From NCBI GenBank assembly GCA_045133615.1, contig JBGUUQ010000148.1:16333-80332 (forward strand): a stretch of 64,000 nucleotides of DNA, in the 5' to 3' direction. Below, piece by piece: positions 36,484 through 45,209 of the stretch. The DNA comes from M3 sp045133615 (lineage in GTDB: Bacteria > Bacteroidota > Bacteroidia > Bacteroidales > Muribaculaceae). The notes under the pieces are model-generated. The model did no database searches, was not told the DNA's origin, and saw nothing but the letters and a program-made list of their open reading frames with translations. Numbering within the stretch: position 1 is the first letter of the stretch; each line of letters opens with the position of its first letter. The translations under genes were made by a program, and so were the position numbers.

Positions 36484-36810
36484 GATTGTGATGTTTTTGG
36501 CGCCGCCTGTGTCCCCGAATTTGGCGAGTTGGTATTTTAGGATTAAAAAGCGAAAGCGTAGGACATTGTTCAGTTTATTTTAATGGAGGCATCGCCAATA
36601 ACCATAATTAAGGAAAACAAAAGAATAAATCGGAAGGATATTTGAGTAAATATAATTGTATATTAGTGTATTATGATTATTACCGAGATTTCGGATTGTT
36701 ACTCCCATATCGGATAAATGGGGTGATTTTGTGACTTGTTTGTTATTTTTATCTTGTCTATATTGGGTATTATTGTTACCTTTGCAGGGTAATACTAAAA
36801 CTCTCCCCAA
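36484..36810. other. Gap between the BspA-like gene and the integrase
   Basis: AT-rich, without a coding frame of note. It contains the integrase promoter at its right end and is the most likely place for the left end of the mobile element. No tRNA or large repeat is seen. Confidence 0.5.
36754..36784 (+). promoter_or_regulatory. Integrase promoter (-33 and -7)
   Basis: TTG at 36754-36756 and TACCTTTG at 36777-36784 are 20 bp apart. The ATG is 26 bp further on. Confidence 0.6.
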
Positions 36811-38043
36811 ATGACACGAAAGAAGAAAACCATCAAGGCAAAAGAACCGGTGAAACTTCGGGCGAAGAAACTGGTCAACGGCAATCAGTCGCTCTATCTT
36901 GACATATATCATAACGGAGAAAGGACATATGAGTTCTTGAAACTCTACATTGTCCCTGAAAGTTCTCCGCTCGACCGCACATCCAACGAGAACACGATGA
37001 AACTCGCCGAAACAATCAAGGCGAAACGCATCATGGACTTGCAGTATTCAGACCACGGCATAGTGAACACATCGGCAAATTTTAAGATGTTGCTTATGGA
37101 TTGGATGGAGCAGTTCGCCAACAAGAAAAAGGAGAACGGCCAAAGCGATGCTTATTACGTTCAAATCATCAAGACAATCCGCCACCTTAAACTATATAAG
37201 GGCGACCGTATCACGATGAAAGATGTGACTAAGAATTATTGCCTCGGTTTTATCTCCTATCTCAATGCCACATCTATGGCGAAGGTAACGACCGCCGGAT
37301 ATTTTCGTTGCCTTAACTGCGGCTTGAATGCCGCTGTCAAAGCTGAAATCATCACCGAGAACCCAATCACTAAAATTCCATCGGAAGATAGAATCAAAGT
37401 GCCTGAAAGTAATCGCGAATATCTTACGCAGGAAGAAATCGTTAAACTCGTGCATACTCCATGCAGCCATCCACAAGTGAAGATGGCTTATCTGTTCGGA
37501 TGTATGTGTGCCTTGCGCCTGTCAGATGTCAAGGCGTTGCGGTGGGGCGACATTCAACGTGACGGCAACCAGTGGCGAGCATCAATACTTATGGTAAAGA
37601 CGCAGCGCAAACTGTGGCTGCCACTATCGGATGAGGCAATCAGGTGGTTGCCAGAAAGAGGGACAGCGAAAGAAACAGATTTTATTTTTTCGTTGCCTTG
37701 TGACGGTTATCTCAACAAATTGCTGAAAGATTGGGTGAAATCCAGCGGAATCAAGAAACGGATAACTTTCCATACAAGCCGCCACACCAATGCGACACTT
37801 CTACTTTCATTGGGCGTTGACCTCTATACAGTGTCTAAATTATTAGGACATACGCAGATTAAAACGACTCAAATTTACGCGAAAATCGTTGACAAAAAGA
37901 AAGATGACGCTGTGAATATGATACCGTCTTTCTCCGCAACCGAAGCCCCGACAGCTATTGCCAATGAAATTAACACAGGCAACGATGAAACTCTACAATT
38001 TGCTAAAAAGAAACGCGGCAGACCTAAAAAGGCGCAATCCTAA
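36811..38043 (+). CDS. Tyrosine recombinase/integrase
   Basis: Site-specific recombinase of 410 residues that should insert and excise the surrounding element. The N-terminal arm-binding domain (about 15-85) and SAM-like core-binding domain (about 90-185) precede the catalytic domain. The catalytic set is complete: Arg236 (ALRLSD), His321 and Arg324 (HTSRH), His347 (LLGHTQ) and Tyr356 (QIYAKI). The lysine/arginine tail KKRGRPKKAQS resembles an AT-hook. The family is common in Bacteroidetes mobilizable elements. Confidence 0.93.
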   Translation: MTRKKKTIKAKEPVKLRAKKLVNGNQSLYLDIYHNGERTYEFLKLYIVPESSPLDRTSNENTMKLAETIKAKRIMDLQYSDHGIVNTSANFKMLLMDWMEQFANKKKENGQSDAYYVQIIKTIRHLKLYKGDRITMKDVTKNYCLGFISYLNATSMAKVTTAGYFRCLNCGLNAAVKAEIITENPITKIPSEDRIKVPESNREYLTQEEIVKLVHTPCSHPQVKMAYLFGCMCALRLSDVKALRWGDIQRDGNQWRASILMVKTQRKLWLPLSDEAIRWLPERGTAKETDFIFSLPCDGYLNKLLKDWVKSSGIKKRITFHTSRHTNATLLLSLGVDLYTVSKLLGHTQIKTTQIYAKIVDKKKDDAVNMIPSFSATEAPTAIANEINTGNDETLQFAKKKRGRPKKAQS

Positions 38044-38065
38044 CGCCTATGTGCCAATAATTCAT

Positions 38066-38073
38066 TAACTTTG
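38066..38073 (+). promoter_or_regulatory. -7 promoter box for the AlbA-type gene
   Basis: TAACTTTG matches TAnnTTTG and lies 18 bp before the chosen ATG, after the integrase stop codon. Confidence 0.55.
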
Positions 38074-38091
38074 CAATACACCTCCGACAAT

Positions 38092-39576
38092 ATGCCCCTT
38101 ACAAAAGACGAAATACGGTCGCTGTTGAGCGACATAGAGAATGAACGTGTTGAGCGTACACTTTCCACCGACAATACAAAGAAAATGTCGGAGGCGATAT
38201 GTTCATTCGCCAACGATATACGGAATACGAATATGCCGGGATATTTTATCATCGGTGCTGATGATAACGGCAATCTTGACGGGCAAAAATTCTCGGATGA
38301 ACAGCTTCGGGCATATGCCGGATTAAGGAACAGTGGTACGATTCTGCCGCCTCCGGCAATGATGGTCTATAAGGAATCATTTGATGACGGTGAGGTTGCC
38401 ATAATAGAGGTTCAGCCAAGCGAGGATACTCCTGTGCGCTACAAGGGCGTGATCTGGATTCGTATCGGCGCACGTAAGGCGGAAGCAAATACCGAAGAAG
38501 AACGGATTTTGACCGAGAAAGGGCAAGCGCATAGTTCATCTTTTGATGGACACCCATGCAGGGAGGCTACTATTGACAATTTAGATACCGACCTATTCAA
38601 AAACGAATATTTGACGAAAGCTGTTGCACCACAGACGCTTGCAAAAGACAAACGGACTACGGTTCAACAAATGGCATCATTGCGGCTGTTTGACACCCGC
38701 TATAATTGCCCGACCTACGCAGGATTATTGCTTCTCGGCATTGACCCGCAATATTTTATACCCGGGGCCTATATCCAATATGTGAAATTCGCAGGGAAGA
38801 CCCGCGCAACTAAAGTGTTGAAAGAAAACCGTTTCAAAGGTAATCTTATTTCGATGCTCAAGGAATTGGAATATTTCATCAAATATTCCATTGAATACAA
38901 ACGTCCTGAATTTGTCAGTGTTTTGCGTGAAGAACCTCGTATCAACTACCCGTGGGAGGCAATTCGAGAACTGGCAATGAACGCCGTGATGCACCGGGCA
39001 TATAACGGCAATAACTCCCCGATAAAGTTTTACGAATACAGCGACCGCATTGAGATAGACAATCCCGGAAATCTGTATGGTAAAGTGAATCTTGAAAATT
39101 TTCCCAATGAAACGGATTACCGAAATCCCAATATTGCGGAAATCATGCTCAATCTTGGTTATGTCAACAGATTTGGCAGCGGAGTGAATACCGTTTCAAC
39201 CTTATTGGAAGAAAACGGAAACCCTCCCGCACAATTCCTATTAAGCGACTATACCACGTTCAAGGTAGTTGTGGGAAATGCCGATGTCATAGAAAGTGGC
39301 ACCGATGGCACAGAAAAAACGCCCCGTGTCATAGTAAATGGCACCGATGGAACGAAAAATGGCACCGATAGTAGCACCAATGGCACCGATAATATAACAA
39401 GAGAGGATGCTATCGTTGAATTGATGAGAAAAAACAAACGAATCAGCGTAAGGGAAATTTCGGATCAGTTAAATATCCCACGCAGGACGCTATTTAGAAT
39501 AATAGATTCACTTAAAACAGCGAACCGCATTAAGCGTGTCGGCTCTGAAAAATCAGGAACTTGGGAGGTCTTATAA
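38092..39576 (+). CDS. AlbA_2/Schlafen-type putative ATP-binding DNA-binding protein
   Basis: The 494-residue protein has an AlbA_2-like domain (about 15-130: ANDIRNTNMPGYFIIGADDN, then RIGARKAEAN). A middle region carries a GHKL-like ATPase motif (AMNAVMHRAY ... IEIDNPGNL). The C-terminal winged helix (REISDQLNIPRRTLFRIIDSL) follows an odd Gly-Thr-Asp repeat linker. Proteins of this build are frequent on mobile elements and annotated as regulators or RecG-like. Their precise role is unknown. The start was set at MPLTKDE because the preceding in-frame TTG is part of the promoter box. Confidence 0.8.
   Translation: MPLTKDEIRSLLSDIENERVERTLSTDNTKKMSEAICSFANDIRNTNMPGYFIIGADDNGNLDGQKFSDEQLRAYAGLRNSGTILPPPAMMVYKESFDDGEVAIIEVQPSEDTPVRYKGVIWIRIGARKAEANTEEERILTEKGQAHSSSFDGHPCREATIDNLDTDLFKNEYLTKAVAPQTLAKDKRTTVQQMASLRLFDTRYNCPTYAGLLLLGIDPQYFIPGAYIQYVKFAGKTRATKVLKENRFKGNLISMLKELEYFIKYSIEYKRPEFVSVLREEPRINYPWEAIRELAMNAVMHRAYNGNNSPIKFYEYSDRIEIDNPGNLYGKVNLENFPNETDYRNPNIAEIMLNLGYVNRFGSGVNTVSTLLEENGNPPAQFLLSDYTTFKVVVGNADVIESGTDGTEKTPRVIVNGTDGTKNGTDSSTNGTDNITREDAIVELMRKNKRISVREISDQLNIPRRTLFRIIDSLKTANRIKRVGSEKSGTWEVL
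39297..39390 (+). repeat. Four copies of a 10-bp repeat inside the AlbA-type gene
   Basis: TGGCACCGAT occurs at 39297, 39339, 39360 and 39381, encoding a linker with repeated Gly-Thr-Asp (NGTDG-like) units between the ATPase part and the winged helix. Spacing is 42, 21 and 21 bp, all in frame. Confidence 0.85.
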
Positions 39577-39585
39577 AAATTGCAT

Positions 39586-40212
39586 ATGAAAGAGTTAGAT
39601 TATTTTGTTGAATTCGAGCAGAAATATAGCGCATCTCCAATTCCAGATATGGTCTGGATTGATGGAGATGGATTTCAACCGGCTGAAGAACCATTACATT
39701 TTTTACGTAAAGGAAGATTTTTACAACTGTCCTCTAAGGCTAAAGAGCTTAATGGCAAATGTGGCTTATCAGATGTTGAATGGATGATTCTGCTTTGCTT
39801 TATGGCTGACATATCATACAGTTTTAGGGATGATTGTTATTATAACGGAACGCCAAATGTTGTTAAAGAAATGCAAATTATATTGGATTCCGTCATAAAT
39901 AAGGCACCTCGGTTCAACGGCGAAAAGTTGTACAGATTTCTGAACTATAATGATAAAGTTGATTTCGAGATAGGTGATATTTATATGCCTTCACATAGCC
40001 TTACTACAACAAATGAGGATTGGGGCAAAGACAGAGATGTTTACGAGATAATCCCATTACATTCACCAAAAACAAAGGCTCATTCGCTCTTCTGCTTCTA
40101 TAATCATGGAGAAGAGAACCAAGTGAATTTTGAAAGAGGTGCAAAATTTGTAGTTACAGATATTCAAATGATAAGAGAATTCAAACGAATTTACTTATCA
40201 GAAATAGAATAA
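39586..40212 (+). CDS. Unknown cargo protein, possible ADP-ribosyltransferase fold
   Basis: The 208-residue protein follows the AlbA-type gene by 9 bp. I do not recognise a family with certainty. The second half shows a pattern reminiscent of ADP-ribosyltransferases. An early YRF Arg is followed by a Ser/Thr strand (PSHSLTTTNEDW), and near the end ENQVNFERGAKFVV recalls the ExE-V-L-F-xRG-t-kF signature. The second catalytic Glu position would be Gln, so activity is doubtful. There is no signal peptide or membrane helix. An upstream in-frame TTG adds only two residues. Confidence 0.6.
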   Translation: MKELDYFVEFEQKYSASPIPDMVWIDGDGFQPAEEPLHFLRKGRFLQLSSKAKELNGKCGLSDVEWMILLCFMADISYSFRDDCYYNGTPNVVKEMQIILDSVINKAPRFNGEKLYRFLNYNDKVDFEIGDIYMPSHSLTTTNEDWGKDRDVYEIIPLHSPKTKAHSLFCFYNHGEENQVNFERGAKFVVTDIQMIREFKRIYLSEIE

Positions 40213-40249
40213 TTGAACAATCTATCACGCTTTATTGTCATAGTTTATT

Positions 40250-41221
40250 ATGGACCATGAACTGAAAGCACGTTTCGACTTGATACAGGGGTGTTTGGAC
40301 GCTTGTGCCGAACACTCTTTCAATACACGGGTAAACAATCTTAAAAGCAAACGCAAGTATCTCACCGAGGAACGCTATCACGCTCTGCATCAATATGAAC
40401 TGAATGAGGCGCGTTGTAAACTCAATTCGCTGTATTATTCCGTTCCTCTGATTTCAGAGATTGCGGATTTGCATGAGCATACCGATTGGCTATGGAACAG
40501 CGGTATCTTTGAGTCAATACCGAAAGAGGCGAAACGCAAATGGCTGATATTTCGGTTTAATGATTTCGACCATGCACACTATCACAGCAGTTACACGGCA
40601 TACTCCGATGAACTGCCATATTTCCGTGAAATGGTCAACGCCACCTCATTGGAACGATATATTGGCTATCTCGGCAACAACCCGGCAAAGATTGAGGCCA
40701 CAGAGAAGAAAACCGCCTCATTTCCACAAATTCAGGTCGTGACCGTTCCGGCTCAACAATCCACTTCGCAAAAAGAAGAAACGGCACCGAAAAAGAAAAA
40801 TGCAGAAACTCCAACGGTTAAGCCCAAATGTGCAGATACAAAAGACCCGTTTGAATGTCGGCTGAACAAGCGTCAGATTTCATTATTGGTGGATTGCGCC
40901 AACGAGGTAAAGATGTTCAACAATCCGGTATCAGTAGAAGAATTGACCGCAATATTCCGGGGCAAACTTATAGCCGAACCTTTACGGGTAAGGAACAACC
41001 GTGTCCTTGCCTTTTTCTTTGGCAGCCTTGCCGAGCATGGAAAAATAACCGCGCAATGGCAGTCAACCATTGCCAACTGCCGCCTGTTTTTCCCGTCGAA
41101 AAAGGAAAATTTCATCAATCAATCCGACCTGTCATCGGCATGGAGCTATATCAAGGACTGCGGATATGACGGAAAATATGAAACTATCGGAAACTATATA
41201 AAACAACTGAAAAAACTTTGA
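40250..41221 (+). CDS. Hypothetical mobile-element protein
   Basis: The 323-residue soluble protein is not recognised. The first 165 residues are helical and rich in Tyr, His and Trp. A lysine/threonine/proline-rich linker (about 165-205) joins a compact C-terminal domain (PFECRLNKRQISLLVDCAN to the end). Position between integrase-linked genes and the excisionase-like frame is typical of accessory genes in Bacteroidales mobilizable elements. A role in element regulation is possible but only inferred. Confidence 0.7.
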   Translation: MDHELKARFDLIQGCLDACAEHSFNTRVNNLKSKRKYLTEERYHALHQYELNEARCKLNSLYYSVPLISEIADLHEHTDWLWNSGIFESIPKEAKRKWLIFRFNDFDHAHYHSSYTAYSDELPYFREMVNATSLERYIGYLGNNPAKIEATEKKTASFPQIQVVTVPAQQSTSQKEETAPKKKNAETPTVKPKCADTKDPFECRLNKRQISLLVDCANEVKMFNNPVSVEELTAIFRGKLIAEPLRVRNNRVLAFFFGSLAEHGKITAQWQSTIANCRLFFPSKKENFINQSDLSSAWSYIKDCGYDGKYETIGNYIKQLKKL

Positions 41222-41301
41222 GAAAAGATTGAGAGCCATTCTCCGGAGCACCCATTTTATGCAATCGGCAACAATCTGAAAACAAATCAACTAAAAACAA
41301 A

Positions 41302-41332
41302 ATGTTTGAGAATCGGCAAGGCTCTCAAACAT
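41302..41332 (+). terminator. Hairpin between hypothetical gene and excisionase-like frame
   Basis: ATGTTTGAGA pairs with TCTCAAACAT around an 11-base loop. There is no long T-run, so it may be a regulatory structure rather than a terminator. A second GC-rich hairpin (GGAGGC/GCCTCC) follows near 41395-41410. Confidence 0.45.
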
Positions 41333-41435
41333 GGGTAAATCCTCGTTCAAACCTTTCTGCCATACTTTTGCCTCCGATTCGAATCACGACCCCCGGAGGC
41401 GACGGCCTCCTATTCGTAACCCTTTAATCCCCCAA

Positions 41436-41757
41436 ATGCGAATGGAGATAACAAACAAAGATTTGCTCACCCGCATCGAAACACTTGAACGCCTCGTGTT
41501 TCTTGCAAAGGAGGTGCTGAGCCTTGAGGAGGCAAGCATTTACCTTGACATTTCCCGTAGCACCCTCTACAAGATGACTTCGGCGAAACAAACAGATACC
41601 TCACTACAAACCTAACGGCAAAATCATCTATTTCGAGAAAAGCGAACTGAACAGCTGGATGCGTCAGAATCCGGTTAAGAGCCTCGCGCAAATCGAAGAA
41701 GATGCGGCTACCTATCTGGCGAAACTGGATAAGGCAAAAATCGAGAACAAGAGATAA
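41436..41757 (+). pseudogene. Excisionase-like HTH_17 gene with a frameshift
   Basis: The first frame reads MRMEITNKDLLTRIETLERL then LSLEEASIYLDISRSTLYK, the usual start of Bacteroidetes MerR/excisionase-type HTH_17 proteins. The second frame continues IPHYKPNGKIIYFEKSELNS to a stop at the normal total length of about 107 residues. The two halves are joined by a one-base shift near 41585-41590 (around GCGAAACAAACAG). In the first frame translation would end 10 codons later at a TAA. Either the gene is inactivated, the assembly has an error, or a ribosomal frameshift is used. The runs of A at the junction make the last two possible. Confidence 0.75.
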
Positions 41758-41905
41758 CCCGGTATCGCCTGTTGAATCGCCATACCGGTTTGATTCATCA
41801 GCACCGCAATCAGGCTATGCGATGCGCCATCTGAGATTCAAATTATAATTTCAATCCGTTGTCGGAAAAATCCGGCAACAAATCAACCCCATTTCCCAAA
41901 GTTCA

Positions 41906-42445
41906 ATGAGTTCAAAGAAAACAACCCCAAGCCCGGTTACGCAGTCAAAGGAGCTTACTGCGATAACCTATGACAACGACTCCTCCGTGAATCCGATTGT
42001 CGAAAACAACGGCACACTCAATAATACCGTAAGTGACAGCAATGTCGAAATTCAACCTAATCCGGCTTTCTCGCCAAATCTGTTCGGTGTAGATAAAGAT
42101 GATACTGAATCAGCGGATTTAACAACATCTTCTGAAACACCCGTTGAAACGAGTTTAACGGAAATATCAGGTCAACCTGATTCATTCAACAAACCGAAAC
42201 AGAACCGCATAAGCGGTAAACAGCGCAAACTCGGTTTGGAAGAATACAAGGCTACATACCTCACACCTATAAAGATTATCAAGCGTCATACTGTGGTCAT
42301 AGAAGATGGCACATGGGAGCAACTTGAACGAATAGCCCGAATCCTCGGCAACCGAGGCGCAAATGTCGGTTCTATGGTTGAATCAATCTGCCGCCAACAT
42401 ATAGACATTTATAAAGACGATGTTGAGGCATGGCGTAAGCTATGA
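41906..42445 (+). CDS. DUF3408-like mobilization accessory protein
   Basis: The 179-residue protein has a disordered first 100 residues rich in Ser, Thr and Asn and a folded C-terminus (EYKATYLTPIKIIKRHTVVI, then WEQLERIARILGNRGANVGS) that resembles DUF3408 proteins encoded just before mobilization genes in Bacteroidales elements. The fold is probably ribbon-helix-helix-like DNA binding. It ends shortly before the candidate oriT. Confidence 0.65.
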   Translation: MSSKKTTPSPVTQSKELTAITYDNDSSVNPIVENNGTLNNTVSDSNVEIQPNPAFSPNLFGVDKDDTESADLTTSSETPVETSLTEISGQPDSFNKPKQNRISGKQRKLGLEEYKATYLTPIKIIKRHTVVIEDGTWEQLERIARILGNRGANVGSMVESICRQHIDIYKDDVEAWRKL

Positions 42446-42477
42446 CGGTGCAGCGACTATAACGGCTAAAGCCTTGT

Positions 42478-42579
42478 AATTTCGCGCACCTCGAAATTAT
42501 CCGCAGGGTTCGGAATGGGAGGGAGCGAGTTTATGTTTCCGTATTACAAGTAATCCGCAAACTACTCGCCCCCATTCCG
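42478..42579 (+). other. Candidate origin of transfer (oriT)
   Basis: The non-coding stretch immediately before mobC holds nested inverted repeats. AATTTCG/CGAAATT (42478-42498) is followed by CGGAATGGG (42511-42519) with GCGAGT (42525-42530). Both of these are complemented by ACTCGC (42564-42569) and CCCATTCCG (42571-42579). ATCCGCA occurs twice nearby. Relaxase oriTs usually lie at this place and have this form. No nick site is assigned. Confidence 0.5.
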
Positions 42580-42625
42580 CTCCCGACGGTCACAAAATCA
42601 TCATTAAACAACCCCCTTCTCAGAT

Positions 42626-43021
42626 ATGAAGAAATCCAATTTTCGCCCTTCAAAAGGGCGCCCCGCACTTCCGGCAGATGAACGAAAGTCAATCATCGTG
42701 TCTGTGAAATTCGACATAGACAGCTACCGTCAGATGATGGACAAGGCAATCACCGCCGGGCTTAACCGTTCGAAATACATACGGCAGATCTCCGTCAAAG
42801 GCAAGGTGGTTGAACGCCTCTCGCCCCGCGATGTGAAGACAATCCGTGACCTTCAGGGTATAGCCTCCAACCTCAATCAAATCGCCAAATTTGTCAACGC
42901 CATTATAAAGGGCGGAGCAACGGAGGATATGTTCATGCGTACTTGGAAAGAGATTTTGGAGCACAAAGTGTTCGTTCAAAATCTCATTATGAAATATCGA
43001 AACGAGGCTGACAGCGTATGA
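42626..43021 (+). CDS. MobC-type relaxosome accessory protein
   Basis: The 131-residue protein has a basic N-tail (FRPSKGRPALPADERK), a ribbon-helix-helix-like segment (IIVSVKFDIDSYRQMMDKA) and the MobC motif IRDLQGIASNLNQIAKFVN. It should bind oriT and assist the relaxase, whose ATG overlaps its stop codon by 4 bp (ATGA), indicating translational coupling. Confidence 0.88.
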   Translation: MKKSNFRPSKGRPALPADERKSIIVSVKFDIDSYRQMMDKAITAGLNRSKYIRQISVKGKVVERLSPRDVKTIRDLQGIASNLNQIAKFVNAIIKGGATEDMFMRTWKEILEHKVFVQNLIMKYRNEADSV

Positions 43022-44211
43022 TGGCGAAGATTGTCAAGGGCAACAGTTTTCGCAACTGCGTCAACTATGTGACCCGCGCAAGCAAGGATAATCCGGATGG
43101 CACACCCTCTGATGAATGGAAATTAATCGCTTGTTCTGATATATTAGCCGCTGCCGACCGGGATGAAATAATCAGAACTTTTGAGGATAATCGCTCCTTG
43201 CGACCCGAAATTAAGAAACCCGTAGGCCATTACTCGCTCGATTTCCATGCCAACGACAAGAACAAAATAGATGACAAGACGATGGTTGAGATTGCTGATA
43301 AATATATGGCGGCAATGGGAATTATCGATACGCCGTACATAATTGTAAGGCATTTTGATAAGGAACATCCACACTGCCATATCGTGTTCAGCCGGATAAA
43401 CGACCATGCCGAAATGATTTCGGACAAGAATGATTTTGCCCGAAACCAGAAAGTCTGCATGGATTTGACAAAGGAATATGGACTGTACATTGCCAATGAC
43501 AAGAGCCATACCAATACACAACGACTGAAAGGCACGGAGAAGATTCGCTACGAGATTTTCAACACCGTCAATGCCGCATGGCATGATTCAGGCATACATA
43601 CTTTCGAGCAGTTTGAGGCTAAATTGAAAGCCTCCGGAGTGAGTATTGAATACAAATACCGCCGAGGCACAAACGAGATTCAGGGTCTTTCATTCATCCG
43701 CAGAGGTAAGCGTTTCCCGGCATCGAAGATTGACCGCCGTTTCAGTTTCGGTAATATCAAGGTTCATCTTGCAAAGAACAAACCGCTGCATCCGCAATCA
43801 AGTTGGATGTATGCCGATGGCTCTATTGTGCCGTTTTATTCATACAAAGGCGTGAAGTTATCCGCATCGCAAATCCGGGATTACACTTCCGGCAAAACAA
43901 TCCGCATTGACGGATGTAATGGCGAATGCTCCACCGTATTTGTCAAGTTCAATCCTCACGAACTCAAACCGGAGTTGTTTTCGTCAAATCCCGATGCTCA
44001 GGCACAGTCGCAAAGATACAACAATTTCGGGCTATATGGGGGAGCATCCCAATCCCCCACCGAAGAAGGTCCATGCACGGTATCGGGAGGTGACAGCGAA
44101 ACATGGACAGAATTCCGTCGCCGGTACCCTGATATGCCTATAAAACAAGCCCTTGCCGCCTTCCGAGCCAAGAAACGAGGCAAGAACATCAACGGAGGCT
44201 TCCACATGTGA
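43018..44211 (+). CDS. MobB/VirD2-type relaxase (HUH nuclease)
   Basis: DNA-nicking enzyme that starts transfer at oriT, 397 residues. The metal-binding triad is HFDKEHPHCHI (His112, His117, His119, His121). A candidate catalytic Tyr is Tyr17 in NCVNYVTR, the usual N-terminal position. Domains after residue 210 are basic and poorly conserved. It starts MM, and either ATG is possible. The element encodes no transfer channel, so a resident conjugative element must supply one. Confidence 0.9.
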   Translation: MMAKIVKGNSFRNCVNYVTRASKDNPDGTPSDEWKLIACSDILAAADRDEIIRTFEDNRSLRPEIKKPVGHYSLDFHANDKNKIDDKTMVEIADKYMAAMGIIDTPYIIVRHFDKEHPHCHIVFSRINDHAEMISDKNDFARNQKVCMDLTKEYGLYIANDKSHTNTQRLKGTEKIRYEIFNTVNAAWHDSGIHTFEQFEAKLKASGVSIEYKYRRGTNEIQGLSFIRRGKRFPASKIDRRFSFGNIKVHLAKNKPLHPQSSWMYADGSIVPFYSYKGVKLSASQIRDYTSGKTIRIDGCNGECSTVFVKFNPHELKPELFSSNPDAQAQSQRYNNFGLYGGASQSPTEEGPCTVSGGDSETWTEFRRRYPDMPIKQALAAFRAKKRGKNINGGFHM

Positions 44212-44229
44212 CAGATAATAATCATGATA

Positions 44230-44270
44230 CATTAGGATATTCGGTAGATAACCGTCCGAATATCCTAATG
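44230..44270 (+). terminator. Terminator after the relaxase
   Basis: A 15-bp perfect stem (CATTAGGATATTCGG with its complement) around an 11-base loop is followed by a T-rich stretch. It separates the mobilization genes from the restriction cargo, where base composition turns AT-rich. Confidence 0.75.
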
Positions 44271-44285
44271 TAATATTTTATCATC

Positions 44286-44332
44286 TCCCAACTTGCAGGA
44301 AATATTCCAATTTGGTATATTCTATGTTGGGA
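44286..44332 (+). promoter_or_regulatory. Candidate operator of the XRE-restriction operon
   Basis: Outer repeats TCCCAAC (44286-44292) and GTTGGGA (44326-44332) surround a smaller palindrome GGAAATATTCC (44298-44308), just before the XRE gene. Control proteins of restriction systems bind such symmetrical boxes at their own promoter. Confidence 0.5.
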
Positions 44333-44359
44333 TATTAATTTTAACTTCAAATTTTAGGA

Positions 44360-44629
44360 ATGAAATCCATTCACAATAAGGCATATCAAATCTTGTTGCA
44401 ACTCCTTAGGTTGAAAAGAATCAACCAAGGCGTAACACAAGAACAGCTTGCATCTCGCTTAGGTGTAGGTCAAGGCATTGTAAGCAAAATTGAAACTCAT
44501 GAACGTAGATTGGATGTAATTGAACTTCGTGAAATATGTCTCGCTCTTGGAATTTCTTTCCCGGAATTCGTAACTGAATTTGATAAATATCTAAAAGAGG
44601 AAGAAAACAAAGAGCATGAAGAAATTTAA
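44360..44629 (+). CDS. XRE-family regulator, controller-protein-like
   Basis: The 89-residue protein is almost entirely a helix-turn-helix (RINQGVTQEQLASRLGVGQG, then IVSKIETHERRLDV), the size and form of C proteins that delay restriction-enzyme expression when the system enters a new cell. Its 3' end overlaps the first endonuclease gene by 14 bp, and inverted repeats precede it. It could also be an ordinary XRE repressor. Confidence 0.8.
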   Translation: MKSIHNKAYQILLQLLRLKRINQGVTQEQLASRLGVGQGIVSKIETHERRLDVIELREICLALGISFPEFVTEFDKYLKEEENKEHEEI

Positions 44630-45209
44630 AATATCCAATGGCGAGATTGAGCAACTTTCAAACGCCAGCAAGTATCCTTTCCCCAAGTATGCCACTCAGA
44701 TTATTAATCTGCTAAACAGCAATGCGCAGGGAACAAGACCTGCAGTAGTAGGTCAGATGTCTGAACTAATTCAGGAATTTGACGGCAAAACATTAGAGGA
44801 GTGGATAACGTGGTATTCGGAAAGGCAACCGGATGCAGTGAATAAAGCGACTGATAAAATTTTCGCCATGTATCAACTCATGAGTGAAGCTTTCGCGCAA
44901 ATAGATCGCCCCATGATTGAGGCGTGGGTTAAGGATTTGGTTTATAACAAGACTTTCTGTGGTCTTAAATTCCAGAGTGCGATACTTGCATTTCTCGCAG
45001 ATAAATATAATAAAACTTGGCGTCTTGCAAATGTTGAGGAAGAAGCGCAGGGTATAGATGGATTTATTGGTGAAACTCCGGTACAGATCAAATCATCAAC
45101 ATATAAGTTGGAAGCAAGACTTTCTGAAAATATCGAGACGCCAATCATCTACTATGATAAGAAAAAGAATGGTATAAATATCACGTTTGAAGAGAATTAT
45201 ATAATATGA
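44616..45209 (+). CDS. MjaI-family-like type II restriction endonuclease 1
   Basis: The 197-residue protein matches the MjaI endonuclease plan: an N-terminal KYPFPKYATQIINLLNSNAQ segment, GTRPAVVGQMSELIQEF, and a nuclease core GIDGFIGETPVQIKSSTYK. There Asp148 and Gln157-x-Lys159 form a PD-(D/E)xK-type site. The characterised MjaI cuts CTAG; whether this one does is unknown. It is about one third identical by eye to the gene right after it, and they overlap by 4 bp (ATGA). Confidence 0.78.
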   Translation: MKKFKISNGEIEQLSNASKYPFPKYATQIINLLNSNAQGTRPAVVGQMSELIQEFDGKTLEEWITWYSERQPDAVNKATDKIFAMYQLMSEAFAQIDRPMIEAWVKDLVYNKTFCGLKFQSAILAFLADKYNKTWRLANVEEEAQGIDGFIGETPVQIKSSTYKLEARLSENIETPIIYYDKKKNGINITFEENYII

